Shown here: positions 7,874 through 16,497 of the stretch, piece by piece
Numbering within the stretch: position 1 is the first letter of the stretch
Layout of the letters: every line of letters starts with the position of its first letter
Assembly (NCBI GenBank): GCA_050954285.1
Contig: JBPBPL010000019.1
Location: forward strand, 1 to 64,000
From: Mucilaginibacter_A sp050954285
GTDB taxonomy: Bacteria > Bacteroidota > Bacteroidia > Sphingobacteriales > Sphingobacteriaceae
DNA length: 64,000 nt
Direction: 5' to 3'
Position numbers and translations under genes: made by a program
The notes under the pieces: model-generated
What the model was told of the DNA's origin: nothing
What the model saw: only the letters and a program-made list of their open reading frames with translations
The model's database searches: none

Positions 7874-8701
7874 TTTTAAAATTTAAAATATTAATTTTCA
7901 GATATTTATGTGTTTTATATTAAGTATTAGTGTATATATTGTTTAGTATATTTTGATTAAGATAATTAATCAACCGAACTAACTTGATTAATTCATATCA
8001 TATTCTCGATTTTTTGGTTAAAATTTCATTTCTGGCACAGAAAATTTATAAAAACATATTATAAGATGGTCTTCTTTTTCTAAAATAGTTGCCAATAAAA
8101 TTTACTTAACATTTATCTAAATATTTTACTTAAATGATTAATAATAAGCATGAAAATATACTTTTACCTACATTAATTATTGATCTTCATCAAGATATTA
8201 TTTACGAAGTATAATACATATTCTTTTTGCAGGGCAAAATGCTATTTAATAGATTAACTTTTTTGTTGCATAAAGTTCGTGATTATTTATAATCTGAAAG
8301 CTGCTCAACCCATAGTTACAACAAACCACAAAATTTGCTATTTGGCAAAATGACTTCTTGTCGAGTTTCGGTTATGTTAAAATTATAATCCTTCTGAATT
8401 ATTAATAAAACTGTAGTATAAAATACTATACAGTCAAATTTGGGTTGCTAAATAATTAATTAGCAAAAACTGTTTATTTCATTCATTCTGAGTTTTTTAT
8501 GTAAAAAGAATTTTTATTTCTTATTACATAACCTCTACATCATTTCAGTTATTTAACAAAATTTATTTTAAATAATAAGCACTTTAAATTCTTTTAAAAA
8601 TATAAAAAATTAATTTTTTAGAAAATAAATATCCTTCTAAAAAATAACTCTGCGGATTGGCATGGCGTAAAAGTTGACCAATTACTAATCAGTCTGAAAT
8701 A
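7874..8701. other. AT-rich gene-free stretch of 828 bases
   Basis: No reading frame of credible composition, no RNA gene I recognise and no copy of the dispersed motif. It is visibly richer in A+T than its surroundings. Only weak hairpins are seen, such as TTGCTAA/TTAGCAA near 8444-8467. It probably contains the promoter region for the secreted-protein cluster starting at 8702, but no good TTG-N19-TAnnTTTG match was found. Confidence 0.6.
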
Positions 8702-9529
8702 ATGGACAAGAGATCGCAGGAAAAGGACAACAACAAACACACAATTGGATATCCCGAATCCAAAGTCACATCTAATTTAAAAGCTACAAAAAGATTTGTT
8801 GGCTGGCATAACATTAACTTGTTATACCTACAAGATAAAAAAAGCCTCAAGTTTTTAAAAATTGCTTTTGTTTTAGTCCTATTTAGTTATATTATCCCGG
8901 CACATGCACAAGTAACAACCGTAAACGGCCCGAGTGATGCAGTTTCAAGCCCTCCAGCAAGTGCTTCTGCCGTAAGCCAGGTATTGGCAGCAGGAAACAA
9001 TATTTCTTTAAAAATAGGCACGGCCAGTACAGCTTCTGATGCGGTTTACCAATGGTATAAAATAGATAATACTGGTACAAAGAAATTGGTGCAAAGTGGT
9101 AGTTCTGCAACATTACTGGAAACACCTTCCGGAGCCGGCTATTATAACTATCAGCTAGTTGTTAGCAATTCTAATCAGTGTTCGTCAGAAATTTCTGATC
9201 CATTTAAAGTTTATGTTCTGCCAGCTTTGGCACCCACTATTGCTGCCAGTAGCAGCACTGTTTGCGCAAATGGCACCAGTACCGCATTGCTAACTGCTAA
9301 TCCCGGCAGCGACAAGTATTCGTACCAATATCAATGGATTTTGAATGGTAGTGCTATCTCTGGTGCAACTACCTCCACTTATACTACTCCAACCAACGTT
9401 TCCAGTGGGAATAACACTTATACCATCCAAGTCGCCTATACTTTAAGCACATCCACTACGGCCGCGGCCAATCAAGTTATCGCAGTAGTGCCTGTTCCTA
9501 CTAAACCAGCCATTTCTGTAGGCCAATAA
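8702..9529 (+). CDS. Secreted Ig-like domain protein
   Basis: A 275-residue protein with an unusual leader: about 48 mostly polar residues, then a signal-like segment (KSLKFLKIAFVLVLFSYIIP) ending AHAQ near residue 70. The rest is two Ig-like repeats with the Tyr-Gln-Trp pattern typical of Bacteroidota adhesins (AVYQWYKID near 117; YQYQWILNGSAISGATTSTY near 210). No type IX C-terminal sorting domain is present, so its localisation is unclear. It lies in the same frame as, and 27 bases upstream of, the type IX cargo gene, and is probably in one operon with it and PorP. Confidence 0.75.
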   Translation: MDKRSQEKDNNKHTIGYPESKVTSNLKATKRFVGWHNINLLYLQDKKSLKFLKIAFVLVLFSYIIPAHAQVTTVNGPSDAVSSPPASASAVSQVLAAGNNISLKIGTASTASDAVYQWYKIDNTGTKKLVQSGSSATLLETPSGAGYYNYQLVVSNSNQCSSEISDPFKVYVLPALAPTIAASSSTVCANGTSTALLTANPGSDKYSYQYQWILNGSAISGATTSTYTTPTNVSSGNNTYTIQVAYTLSTSTTAAANQVIAVVPVPTKPAISVGQ

Positions 9530-9556
9530 TTTATAGAGGTAAAAGAAGCTAAAAAA

Positions 9557-10786
9557 TTGATTATGATAATTATAAGAAAAATTATTACATTTATTTTTAG
9601 CCTAATTTGCTTTTTCCCTGGTTTTAGTTTTGCTGATGTTTTAACATTGCCCCCAACCAATCAAACCGTTACCATTTGCGAAGGATCGGTAGCAGTATTA
9701 ACAGCCGCTGCTTTAAATGCAACGGCCTACCAGTGGTATCTCAACGGACAAATCATCACTACTGCTACACAAAATAAATATGCTGCCAGCCAGGCGGGCA
9801 TTTATAAAGTAATTGCTTTTAATGATCAGTCCTGTGCTTCTGAAGCATCGGACGAGGTAACGGTAGTGATTGAACCGCATGCTACCATTGATTTTCCAGC
9901 TATTGCTGATAAAACTTTTGGCGAGCTTCCTTTTCAGCTTAAAGCTACTTCCTCCGGAACGATTACGTACACCACTTCTTCTAACAGTGTGGTTCGTATT
10001 AATGGTGATATAGCTACTATTGTTGGAGTAGGTACTGTTGAGATCACTGCGTCGGTTCCCGGAACAAAAAATTGTCCAAATGTTATCGTAGCTAAGCAAA
10101 CGTTAAAAGTAAAACCTATTGCTGTATTGGCTTCCACTATTAACCCGGTTGATCTGGCCATCGTGACCAGTTCGGAAACCCGTGTGGTAAATATGGAAGA
10201 ACCTTTTGAATATACCCTCAATATCAAAAACCAAAGCGCTTATGATGCAACACAAGTAAGCGTGACTGATACGCTGCCTGCAGCAGTAGATTTTATATCG
10301 ATAAACAATGCATTGGATGGAAAAGCAACTTATGATGCTACAAGCCGGTCGATCACCTGGATCATGACGGAACTTCAGGCACGTGCCAGTTCAGCACTTC
10401 GGTTTTCTGTTAAAGCAGTGCAGCACGGAACAATTGCCAACATGGCCAGGATTACTTCGATAGAAAAAGACAGCAACCCAGTAAACAATAGTTCTATCGA
10501 TTACAAGGAGTTTGCCGGAATGACCATTCCGAATGTATTTACCCCGAATGGCGATGGCCGAAACGACACTTTCAGCATTCCTGATTTGAGCCAGTACCAG
10601 CAAAATGAGCTGATGATTGTAAATCGTTGGGGAACCAGTGTTTATCAGGCTAAAAATTACCAGAATAGCTGGACAGGCAATATGCTGGATGATGGCACTT
10701 ATTTTTATAGTCTGAAGGTGACCAATAAAAAAGGTGTGCAGGAAGAGTACAAAGGGTACGTAATGCTGCTGCGGAAGTCGATCTGA
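9557..10786 (+). CDS. Type IX secretion cargo with Ig-like, DUF11-like and CHU_C/gliding-motility C-terminal domains
   Basis: A 409-residue surface or secreted protein. Signal peptide (MIMIIIRKIITFIFSLICFFPGFSFA), an Ig-like domain (TAYQWYLNGQ near 55), a middle domain with PFQLKATSSGTITYTTSS, a DUF11-like repeat (VDLAIVTSSETRVVNMEEP...VTDTLPAAVDF, about 195-310), and a C-terminal type B sorting domain opening with IPNVFTPNGDGRNDTF and including MIVNRWGTSVYQ and WTGNMLDDGTYFYSL. That last domain directs export by the type IX system. The TGA stop overlaps a degenerate motif copy. The adjacent PorP/SprF gene fits known cargo/partner pairs. Confidence 0.88.
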   Translation: MIMIIIRKIITFIFSLICFFPGFSFADVLTLPPTNQTVTICEGSVAVLTAAALNATAYQWYLNGQIITTATQNKYAASQAGIYKVIAFNDQSCASEASDEVTVVIEPHATIDFPAIADKTFGELPFQLKATSSGTITYTTSSNSVVRINGDIATIVGVGTVEITASVPGTKNCPNVIVAKQTLKVKPIAVLASTINPVDLAIVTSSETRVVNMEEPFEYTLNIKNQSAYDATQVSVTDTLPAAVDFISINNALDGKATYDATSRSITWIMTELQARASSALRFSVKAVQHGTIANMARITSIEKDSNPVNNSSIDYKEFAGMTIPNVFTPNGDGRNDTFSIPDLSQYQQNELMIVNRWGTSVYQAKNYQNSWTGNMLDDGTYFYSLKVTNKKGVQEEYKGYVMLLRKSI

Positions 10787-10839
10787 TAAAAACATAACCT
10801 CAACAACTGCCAAACGTACAATATCTGAAAGTGTAAATA

Positions 10840-11826
10840 ATGATCCTGAGCAGTTTCAACACAAAAAAAATCTGGCTGGCGCTTTTTTTTATGCTCGTTT
10901 TTCTCCGGGCAAATGCACAGCAAAACGCACAATACAGTCAGTATATTTTTAACGGTTTATACATTAATCCGGCTTCGGCGGGTGCCAAAGAAGATTTTTA
11001 TGTCCACAGTTTTTACCGTTCACAGTGGACAGGTGTAACCGGTGCACCGCAAAGTTTTTCTGTTGCTGCGGATGGAACGGTTAATGATGAAAAAGTAGGG
11101 CTGGGCATTTTGCTGGCTAAAGATAAGCTCGGTGCACAAAGCACGCTGGCTGCCTATGCAAATTATGCATACCGGCTGCAAATAGGTACGCAGGGCCAGC
11201 ATTTATCCTTCGGCCTGGGTGCAGGCTTGATACAATCTGCGCTGGATGGCTCCAAACTTACCGGCATTCAGGATGGCGATAACATTATACCTGTTGGCAT
11301 GCAAAGCACTATTTTGCCCGATGCGCGTGCCGGCGTGCTTTATACCAGCGATACTTTTTTCGCCGGGTTTTCTGCAGATAACCTCGTTGCCAAATACCTG
11401 AACCGAGATAAAAGCTTACTTGTGCCAATACCGCAGCCGCATTTTTATCTTACCGCCGGAACCTTGTTTTTTCTAAATGACGACACAAAAATAAAACCTT
11501 CATTTTTATTAAAAAATGCTTCCGGATCGGCTACAACGTTAGATATGAATGCTTTCCTGATTTTGGGCGATCGTACCTGGATCGGTGGCACTTATCGCAG
11601 CAGTTTAAATATTCTCTCTAAAAACTCCATCGGAACGTTCCAAAGTTCCAATGCCTTAGTCGCTCAGATAGAAATTTTTGCTACCAGCAAACTTCGCATT
11701 GGTTACGCTTTTGATTATTCGCTAACGGCTTACAGCGGCTTTGGCAACGGCTCTCACGAGATTTCGCTGGGCATTTACCTCAGCAAAAAACCAGCGCAAA
11801 ATTTTACCACGAGCAGTTATTTTTAG
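10840..11826 (+). CDS. PorP/SprF family type IX secretion outer-membrane protein
   Basis: A 328-residue protein with signal peptide (KKIWLALFFMLVFLRANA, cleaved near residue 27) and the PorP/SprF signature right after it: QYSQYIFNGLYINPASAGAKEDFYVHSFYRSQWTGVTGAP with QSFSVAADG. The remainder is repeated amphipathic strands of a beta-barrel. Family members bind type B cargo and attach it to the cell surface or the gliding machinery. Placement straight after a type B cargo gene suggests it serves that protein. Its TAG stop sits in the extended flank of a dispersed-motif copy. Confidence 0.92.
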   Translation: MILSSFNTKKIWLALFFMLVFLRANAQQNAQYSQYIFNGLYINPASAGAKEDFYVHSFYRSQWTGVTGAPQSFSVAADGTVNDEKVGLGILLAKDKLGAQSTLAAYANYAYRLQIGTQGQHLSFGLGAGLIQSALDGSKLTGIQDGDNIIPVGMQSTILPDARAGVLYTSDTFFAGFSADNLVAKYLNRDKSLLVPIPQPHFYLTAGTLFFLNDDTKIKPSFLLKNASGSATTLDMNAFLILGDRTWIGGTYRSSLNILSKNSIGTFQSSNALVAQIEIFATSKLRIGYAFDYSLTAYSGFGNGSHEISLGIYLSKKPAQNFTTSSYF

Positions 11827-11830
11827 GTGA

Positions 11831-11842
11831 TAAAAGAAGCAT
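11831..11842 (+). repeat. Dispersed 12-mer with stop codon in its flank
   Basis: Exact TAAAAGAAGCAT; the flank TTTTTAGGTGA upstream supplies the TAG stop of the PorP gene. Confidence 0.85.
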
Positions 11843-11867
11843 CCCACATTTCCGCTAAAAACAAATA

Positions 11868-12014
11868 TTAATTGCTTGATTTTTGAATTGAATTTTTTTG
11901 CCAGGCATCATGTATGCCATCCAGAAAACCTTGCTTAACATCTTTCCAGTGCGTAACTAAACTGTACAAGAGTACAACAAGTATTATTTTCCAGAATCTT
12001 CGTTTGGTTTTCAT
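11868..12014 (-). CDS. Small membrane-associated protein, 48 residues
   Basis: A short open frame from ATG (12012-12014) to TAA. It reads MKTKRRFWKIILVVLLYSL, then VTHWKDVKQGFLDGIHDAWQ and a polar tail. The basic start, single hydrophobic helix and charged tail look like a real one-pass membrane peptide. I do not recognise a family, though KDVKQGFLDG resembles small Bacteroidota proteins of unknown role. It points away from fdhD. Confidence 0.55.
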   Translation of the reverse strand: MKTKRRFWKIILVVLLYSLVTHWKDVKQGFLDGIHDAWQKNSIQKSSN

Positions 12015-12079
12015 GCTGTGGTTTAATCAGATTCTAAAATTAACAGAATTGTAAGTTCCCGGCAATAGGTTTTTGCCGG

Positions 12080-12091
12080 ATACTTCTTTTA
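12080..12091 (-). repeat. Dispersed 12-mer, GA/T form
   Basis: Exact TAAAAGAAGTAT on the minus strand, upstream of fdhD, between the small-protein gene and a -7-like box (TAATTTTG, 12114-12121). Confidence 0.85.
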
Positions 12092-12177
12092 TCGGCATAA
12101 AATCTTATAGTCATAATTTTGAACCGTTAAACCTTCTTTCGGCAAAAACTGTTTAATTTTGAAAGAGAAACAACATC

Positions 12178-13035
12178 ATGTCGAGAGCCTCCGTTACGCC
12201 GCTAAACATTATTAAAGTTGATGAACATTCTTCTGTCAATACCGAAGATTTCCTGGCTGCAGAAGAACCGCTGGAAATCCGATTAGGTTATGGTTCGGCT
12301 CAAAACCGTGTTCAAAAAAGTATCTCTGTTACCATGCGTACGCCTGGAAATGATTTCGAGCTGGCCATCGGTTTTTTATTTACGGAAGGAATAATCGAAA
12401 ACAACGGCCAGGTGGCTTCCATCAAACATTGTAACGGGCTAAATGAAAACGTGGTTAGGGTAGAACTGATTGACGATCTGGAACTGGATATGAGCAAACT
12501 GGAACGCAATTTTTACACCACTTCCAGTTGCGGCGTTTGTGGGAAATCATCAATTGATGCGGTAAAAACAGTATGCCGTTTGCCGGAAGTTTTTTCTGAT
12601 AAGCTTCGGTTTTCTTCCGAGATCATTTATCGATTGCCAGATCTGCTCCGCCAAAAACAAAGTATTTTTGATCATACTGGCGGCTTGCATGGTTGCGCAT
12701 TATTTGATCAGTCCGGAAATTTATTGCTGGCCCGCGAAGATGTTGGCCGCCACAACGCGCTGGACAAACTCATCGGAGCCACGTTGCAGCAAGGCTTGTT
12801 TCCGTTGGATAGATATCTTTTATTACTGAGTGGCCGGGCAAGTTTCGAACTGATCCAAAAAGCATATATGGCCGGAATTAAAGTGGTGGCTGCGGTTGGC
12901 GCACCTTCCAGTTTGGCCGTGCAAATGGCCGCCGATGCCGGAATCACGCTGATCGGTTTTTTACGCGGAGAAAAATTTAATATTTATTGCGGCGAACAAA
13001 GAATCAGTTTAAAAAGTTATGAATTAGCGGTTTAG
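12178..13035 (+). CDS. fdhD: Formate dehydrogenase accessory sulfurtransferase FdhD
   Basis: A 285-residue protein that passes sulfur from a cysteine desulfurase to the molybdenum cofactor of formate dehydrogenase-type enzymes. Signatures: EIRLGYG and ISVTMRTPGNDFELAIGFL near the N-terminus, the sulfur-carrying CxxC in TTSSCGVCGKSS (about 117-128), HTGGLHGCALFD, REDVGRHNALDKLIG, and LSGRASFELIQKA. It precedes a small protein and a YdeP-type molybdoenzyme, its likely client. Two TAATTTTG boxes (12114, 12154) resemble -7 elements but lack clear -33 partners. A motif copy lies inside the gene. Confidence 0.95.
   Translation: MSRASVTPLNIIKVDEHSSVNTEDFLAAEEPLEIRLGYGSAQNRVQKSISVTMRTPGNDFELAIGFLFTEGIIENNGQVASIKHCNGLNENVVRVELIDDLELDMSKLERNFYTTSSCGVCGKSSIDAVKTVCRLPEVFSDKLRFSSEIIYRLPDLLRQKQSIFDHTGGLHGCALFDQSGNLLLAREDVGRHNALDKLIGATLQQGLFPLDRYLLLLSGRASFELIQKAYMAGIKVVAAVGAPSSLAVQMAADAGITLIGFLRGEKFNIYCGEQRISLKSYELAV
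12563..12574 (+). repeat. Dispersed 12-mer inside fdhD
   Basis: Exact TAAAAACAGTAT; read as VKTV in the FdhD frame. Confidence 0.85.
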
Positions 13036-13080
13036 TAAGTTTGTCATTTTGGCCAAAAGGGAGACATCCTTCAAATTGTA

Positions 13081-13092
13081 ATGCTTCTTTTA
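13081..13092 (-). repeat. Dispersed 12-mer, GA/C form, full flank
   Basis: Exact core on the minus strand with the complete extended flank TTTTAGGTTGA, between fdhD and the small DUF7009-like gene. Confidence 0.85.
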
Positions 13093-13151
13093 TCAACCTA
13101 AAATGACCAAGATTTTTTCGAAAAATAACAGTATCAAAACCATAATTTAAA

Positions 13152-13523
13152 ATGAAAATACGTATCAAAGGAAATTCGGTACGCTTGCGCCTCAGTCGGC
13201 CGGAAATGGATTTGTTTGAAAAAGACGGTTACATTGAAGAAACAACAGAATTTGCAGACAGTACGTTTTGCTACGCGATACAGAAACTGTTTGACGGCCA
13301 CTCGCTTGATGCTTCTTTTACCGGGCAAAAATTAACCGTTTTTGTTCCGAAAGCCGTAATGCAGGAATGGGTTTATACCGATGTGGTTGGTTTTAGCCAT
13401 TATTTGCCGTTGAAAGAAGATAAAACGTTGTTCCTGCTGGTTGAAAAAGATTACAAATGTATTGATGGTGATGAAACGGAAGACCAGTCTGACTATTACG
13501 ATAACCCAATTAAAATCTGTTAA
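13152..13523 (+). CDS. Small protein of the DUF7009 type, linked to molybdoenzyme genes
   Basis: A 123-residue cytoplasmic protein beginning MKIRIKGNSVRLRLSRPEMD, rich in strands and ending with an acidic tail (about 105-118) and a C-terminal Cys. I believe this is the DUF7009 family, seen between FdhD and FdhF/YdeP-type genes; the label is from memory. It ends two bases before the GTG start of the molybdoenzyme, indicating co-expression. A role in enzyme maturation is inference. A motif copy encodes DASFTG at residues 53-58. Confidence 0.6.
   Translation: MKIRIKGNSVRLRLSRPEMDLFEKDGYIEETTEFADSTFCYAIQKLFDGHSLDASFTGQKLTVFVPKAVMQEWVYTDVVGFSHYLPLKEDKTLFLLVEKDYKCIDGDETEDQSDYYDNPIKIC
13309..13320 (-). 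repeat. Dispersed 12-mer inside small protein gene
   Basis: Exact core on the minus strand; the gene reads it as ASF within DASFT. Confidence 0.85.
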
Positions 13524-13525
13524 AA

Positions 13526-15850
13526 GTGAATAAAGAAATAAAACCGGCGGCAGAAAACCCGGAAAAATTTTTAGGTTTGAAATTAGGCAAACCAGCTGAT
13601 GTGGCCGCTGGCGTTCACGCAGTAGTGGTTTCTGCCGAACATGTTTTTGGGCAGATGCCGATTTCGCGTGGTATGAAAGCGCTTTTCACGCTGAACCAGA
13701 AATTAGGTTACGATTGTCCGGGTTGTGCTTGGCCTGATCCGGACGATGACCGTTCTTCCATTGCCGAATATTGCGAAAATGGCGCAAAAGCCATTGCTGA
13801 AGAAGCGACCACTAAAAGTTTAAAGCCGGAGTTTTTTGCGCAAAATTCAGTCGAATCGCTTTCCAGACTAAATGATTATGAGATTGGCAAAGAAGGCAGA
13901 GTGGCACAGCCCATGTACTTGCCAGCTGGCGGAACTCATTACGAGCCAATTAGTTGGGATGATGCTTTTAAAACGATCGCCTCGCATTTAAATCGTTTGC
14001 AAAGCCCCAATGAAGCTATCTTTTATACTTCCGGCAGAACCAGTAACGAAGCGGCATATGTTTACCAGCTTTTCTCACGCGAATATGGCACCAACAATTT
14101 GCCGGATTGCTCTAATATGTGCCATGAATCTACCAGTTTTGCTTTGGCACAAAATCTTGGTATTGGCAAAGGATCGGTTACACTGGAAGATTTTTATGAA
14201 GCGGAAGTAATAATTATTCTTGGTCAAAATCCTGGCACTAACCATCCGCGGATGCTTACCGCTTTGCAGAAAGGAAGGGCAAACGGTGCCAAAATTATTT
14301 CCGTAAATCCACTGCACGAGGCTGGTTTGCTTGGTTTCAGCAATCCGCAGAAATTTAAAGGTGTAATGAACATCAACACTAAACTGACTGATATTTTTTT
14401 ACAGGTAAAAATCAACGGTGATCTGGCCCTGATCAAAGCTATCGAACGGTTGCTGCTGGAAGCGGAAGATGAGCATCCGGGTACTGTTTTTGACCATGAT
14501 TTTATCCGGGATAATACGGCAGGATACCTGGATTTTATTTCCGAAGTAAAAAAATACGAGATGGACTACCTGCTGGCAGTTTGCGGTATTTCTTTGGATG
14601 AGGTAAAAGAAGTTGTTGATCTGTTGAAGCAGAAAAATAAAATCATCGTTTGCTGGGCAATGGGCATTACACAGCATAAAAATGCGGTAGATACGATTAA
14701 TGAGTTTGTAAACCTGTTATTGCTGAAAGGGAGCATTGGTAAACCTGGTGCAGGAACTTGCCCCACACGTGGCCACAGCAATGTGCAGGGCGACCGCACG
14801 ATGGGAATTTTTGATAAGCCACACGAAAACCTGCTGGATCAGATTAAAAAAATACACGGTTTTGAGCCACCGCGCGCGCATGGTTTAGATGTGGTTAAAT
14901 CTATCCACGCCATGAACGAGGGGAAAGCTAAAGTGTTTTTTGGGATGGGTGGTAACTTTTTATCGGCCACACCAGATACAACTTACACCGCCGAAGGGTT
15001 GCGCAAATGTGATCTAACAGTCCATGTTTCAACCAAACTAAACCGCAGCCATTTGGTGCATGGTAAGGAAGCTTTGATTCTGCCATGTTTGGGTCGAACG
15101 GATTTAGACGTGCATGATGGGTTGACGCACTTTGTATCCTGCGAAAACTCAATGGGCGTGGTGCAAATGTCTAAAGGTGTTTTAAAACCCATTTCTAAAG
15201 ATTTGTTGAGTGAGCCAGTAATTGTTTGCCGTTTGGCAAAAGCTACTTTAGGCAACCGATCAAAAGTGAACTGGGATCAATATGAAAAAAATTACGATGC
15301 TATTCGGGACGATGTGGAGCGCGTAATCAACGGTTTCGACGATTATAACCAGAAAGTGCGTTTAAAAGGCGGTTTTTATTTGCCAAACGGAAGCCGCAAG
15401 CGTGAATGGGATACACCTAACAAAAAAGCTAATTTCTCGGTAACTGAATTAGTGGTTGAGCCGCTTGCAGATGATGAATTGCTGATGATGACGATCCGAA
15501 GCCACGATCAGTTTAATACTACGATTTATGGTTTGGATGACCGTTACAGAGGTATTTACAACGAACGCCGGGTAGTATTTTTAAATCCGGCAGATATCCT
15601 TCGGTTAGGTTTTGAAATTGGGGAAGTGGTTGATTTGTACAACAATTACGGCGATAAAGAGCGGGAAGCAAAAGGTTTCATTATCGTTTCATATGATATT
15701 CCGGAACGTTGTGCAGCTACCTATTATCCGGAAACCAATGTTTTGGTACCCATTAATTGTGTTGCCGATAGCAGCAATCAACCTACTTCAAAATCAGTAA
15801 GGTTGAAGCTTCGGAAAAGTGCTTTGTTTAATGCACCTTTTCCATCATAA
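13526..15850 (+). CDS. FdhF/YdeP family molybdopterin oxidoreductase
   Basis: A 774-residue molybdopterin enzyme of the FdhF/YdeP family. N-terminal GYDCPGCAWPDPDD carries a C-x2-C typical of YdeP; the FdhF four-Cys cluster motif and a selenocysteine TGA are not seen. Cofactor-binding blocks include YTSGRTSNEAAYVYQLF, CHESTSFALAQNLGIGKGS, IILGQNPGTNHPRML, CWAMGITQHKNA and GKPGAGTCPTRGHSNVQGDR; the C-terminal binding domain includes MMTIRSHDQFNTTIYG. The substrate is not settled; formate is possible but YdeP has been tied to acid resistance. The start is GTG, two bases after the previous stop. A perfect palindrome of motif copies follows. Confidence 0.88.
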   Translation: MNKEIKPAAENPEKFLGLKLGKPADVAAGVHAVVVSAEHVFGQMPISRGMKALFTLNQKLGYDCPGCAWPDPDDDRSSIAEYCENGAKAIAEEATTKSLKPEFFAQNSVESLSRLNDYEIGKEGRVAQPMYLPAGGTHYEPISWDDAFKTIASHLNRLQSPNEAIFYTSGRTSNEAAYVYQLFSREYGTNNLPDCSNMCHESTSFALAQNLGIGKGSVTLEDFYEAEVIIILGQNPGTNHPRMLTALQKGRANGAKIISVNPLHEAGLLGFSNPQKFKGVMNINTKLTDIFLQVKINGDLALIKAIERLLLEAEDEHPGTVFDHDFIRDNTAGYLDFISEVKKYEMDYLLAVCGISLDEVKEVVDLLKQKNKIIVCWAMGITQHKNAVDTINEFVNLLLLKGSIGKPGAGTCPTRGHSNVQGDRTMGIFDKPHENLLDQIKKIHGFEPPRAHGLDVVKSIHAMNEGKAKVFFGMGGNFLSATPDTTYTAEGLRKCDLTVHVSTKLNRSHLVHGKEALILPCLGRTDLDVHDGLTHFVSCENSMGVVQMSKGVLKPISKDLLSEPVIVCRLAKATLGNRSKVNWDQYEKNYDAIRDDVERVINGFDDYNQKVRLKGGFYLPNGSRKREWDTPNKKANFSVTELVVEPLADDELLMMTIRSHDQFNTTIYGLDDRYRGIYNERRVVFLNPADILRLGFEIGEVVDLYNNYGDKEREAKGFIIVSYDIPERCAATYYPETNVLVPINCVADSSNQPTSKSVRLKLRKSALFNAPFPS

Positions 15851-15873
15851 ATATCTATTCAAAAAACAGGTGG

Positions 15874-15885
15874 TAAAAGAAGCAT
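15874..15885 (+). repeat. Dispersed 12-mer, left half of palindrome
   Basis: Exact TAAAAGAAGCAT, one base from its mirror copy. Confidence 0.9.
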
Positions 15886-15886
15886 C

Positions 15887-15898
15887 ATGCTTCTTTTA
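15887..15898 (-). repeat. Dispersed 12-mer, right half of palindrome
   Basis: Exact mirror copy on the minus strand. Confidence 0.9.
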
Positions 15899-15959
15899 CC
15901 ACCTGTTTTTTGTTGGTTAGCATAGAACTTTGTATCAATCAGTTTTTTAAATTTTTGTT

Positions 15960-16493
15960 ATGATAAAGATCTCACCTCAAACTTCCAAATACCTGTTCTT
16001 GGTTTTTAGCCTGATTGCTTTCTTTAATTCGGCACAGGCACAAAATACCAGAGCTCAAAAAAAGCTGGCAAAAATTGCCGCTGTAAAAAAGATGGTTGAT
16101 AATCAAAACTACGTTTTCATGGCGCAGTTTGCCAATCCGCTTGGCTGGAGAACAATTAACCTTAATTACAATTACGATGTAGTGATTTCTAAAGATTCTA
16201 TTGATAGCTATTTGCCGTACTATGGCAGAGCGTATGTGGCACCCATAAATCCAACCGATCCTTCTGAAACGGGTATTCAATTCAAGTCAAAACAGTTTGA
16301 TTATCAAAATTCTCCTTCTAAAAAAGGCAGTTGGGAGGTTACCATCGTTCCGCATGATATAAAAGAAACCCGGAAGTTTATTTTGAATATTTCAGATGAA
16401 GGTTATGCAAGTTTAAATGTAACCAGTAATAACCGGCAGTCTATTACTTTCAATGGATATATTACCGAGAATGTGCCTAAAACCCAAAAATAG
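15960..16493 (+). CDS. DUF4251 family secreted protein
   Basis: A 177-residue protein with signal peptide (KYLFLVFSLIAFFNSAQAQ, cleavage near 28), then a short helix (RAQKKLAKIAAVKKMVDNQ) and the DUF4251 domain: NYVFMAQFANPLGWRTINLN, DSIDSYLPYYGRAYVAPINP and the closing LNVTSNNRQSITFNGYI. The family is common in Bacteroidota, of unknown function, presumably periplasmic. A motif copy begins straight after the stop. Confidence 0.87.
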   Translation: MIKISPQTSKYLFLVFSLIAFFNSAQAQNTRAQKKLAKIAAVKKMVDNQNYVFMAQFANPLGWRTINLNYNYDVVISKDSIDSYLPYYGRAYVAPINPTDPSETGIQFKSKQFDYQNSPSKKGSWEVTIVPHDIKETRKFILNISDEGYASLNVTSNNRQSITFNGYITENVPKTQK

Positions 16494-16497
16494 GCAC

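Larger units (their letters stand above)
15861..15911. terminator. Perfect 51-base palindrome built from two dispersed-motif copies
   Basis: Twenty-five-base arms (15861-15885 and 15887-15911) match perfectly around a single C. Each arm is AAAAAACAGGTGG plus the 12-mer. The T-run at the end makes it an intrinsic terminator for the molybdoenzyme gene; the A-run makes it symmetric. Confidence 0.92.

Noticed and set aside
8702..10786. One secreted gene broken by a nonsense mutation
   Set aside because: The second part has its own complete signal peptide, which would be nonsensical in the middle of one protein.
13526..15850. Selenocysteine-type formate dehydrogenase
   Set aside because: No in-frame TGA and no FdhF-type four-Cys cluster; the CPGCAWPDP start is of the YdeP type.
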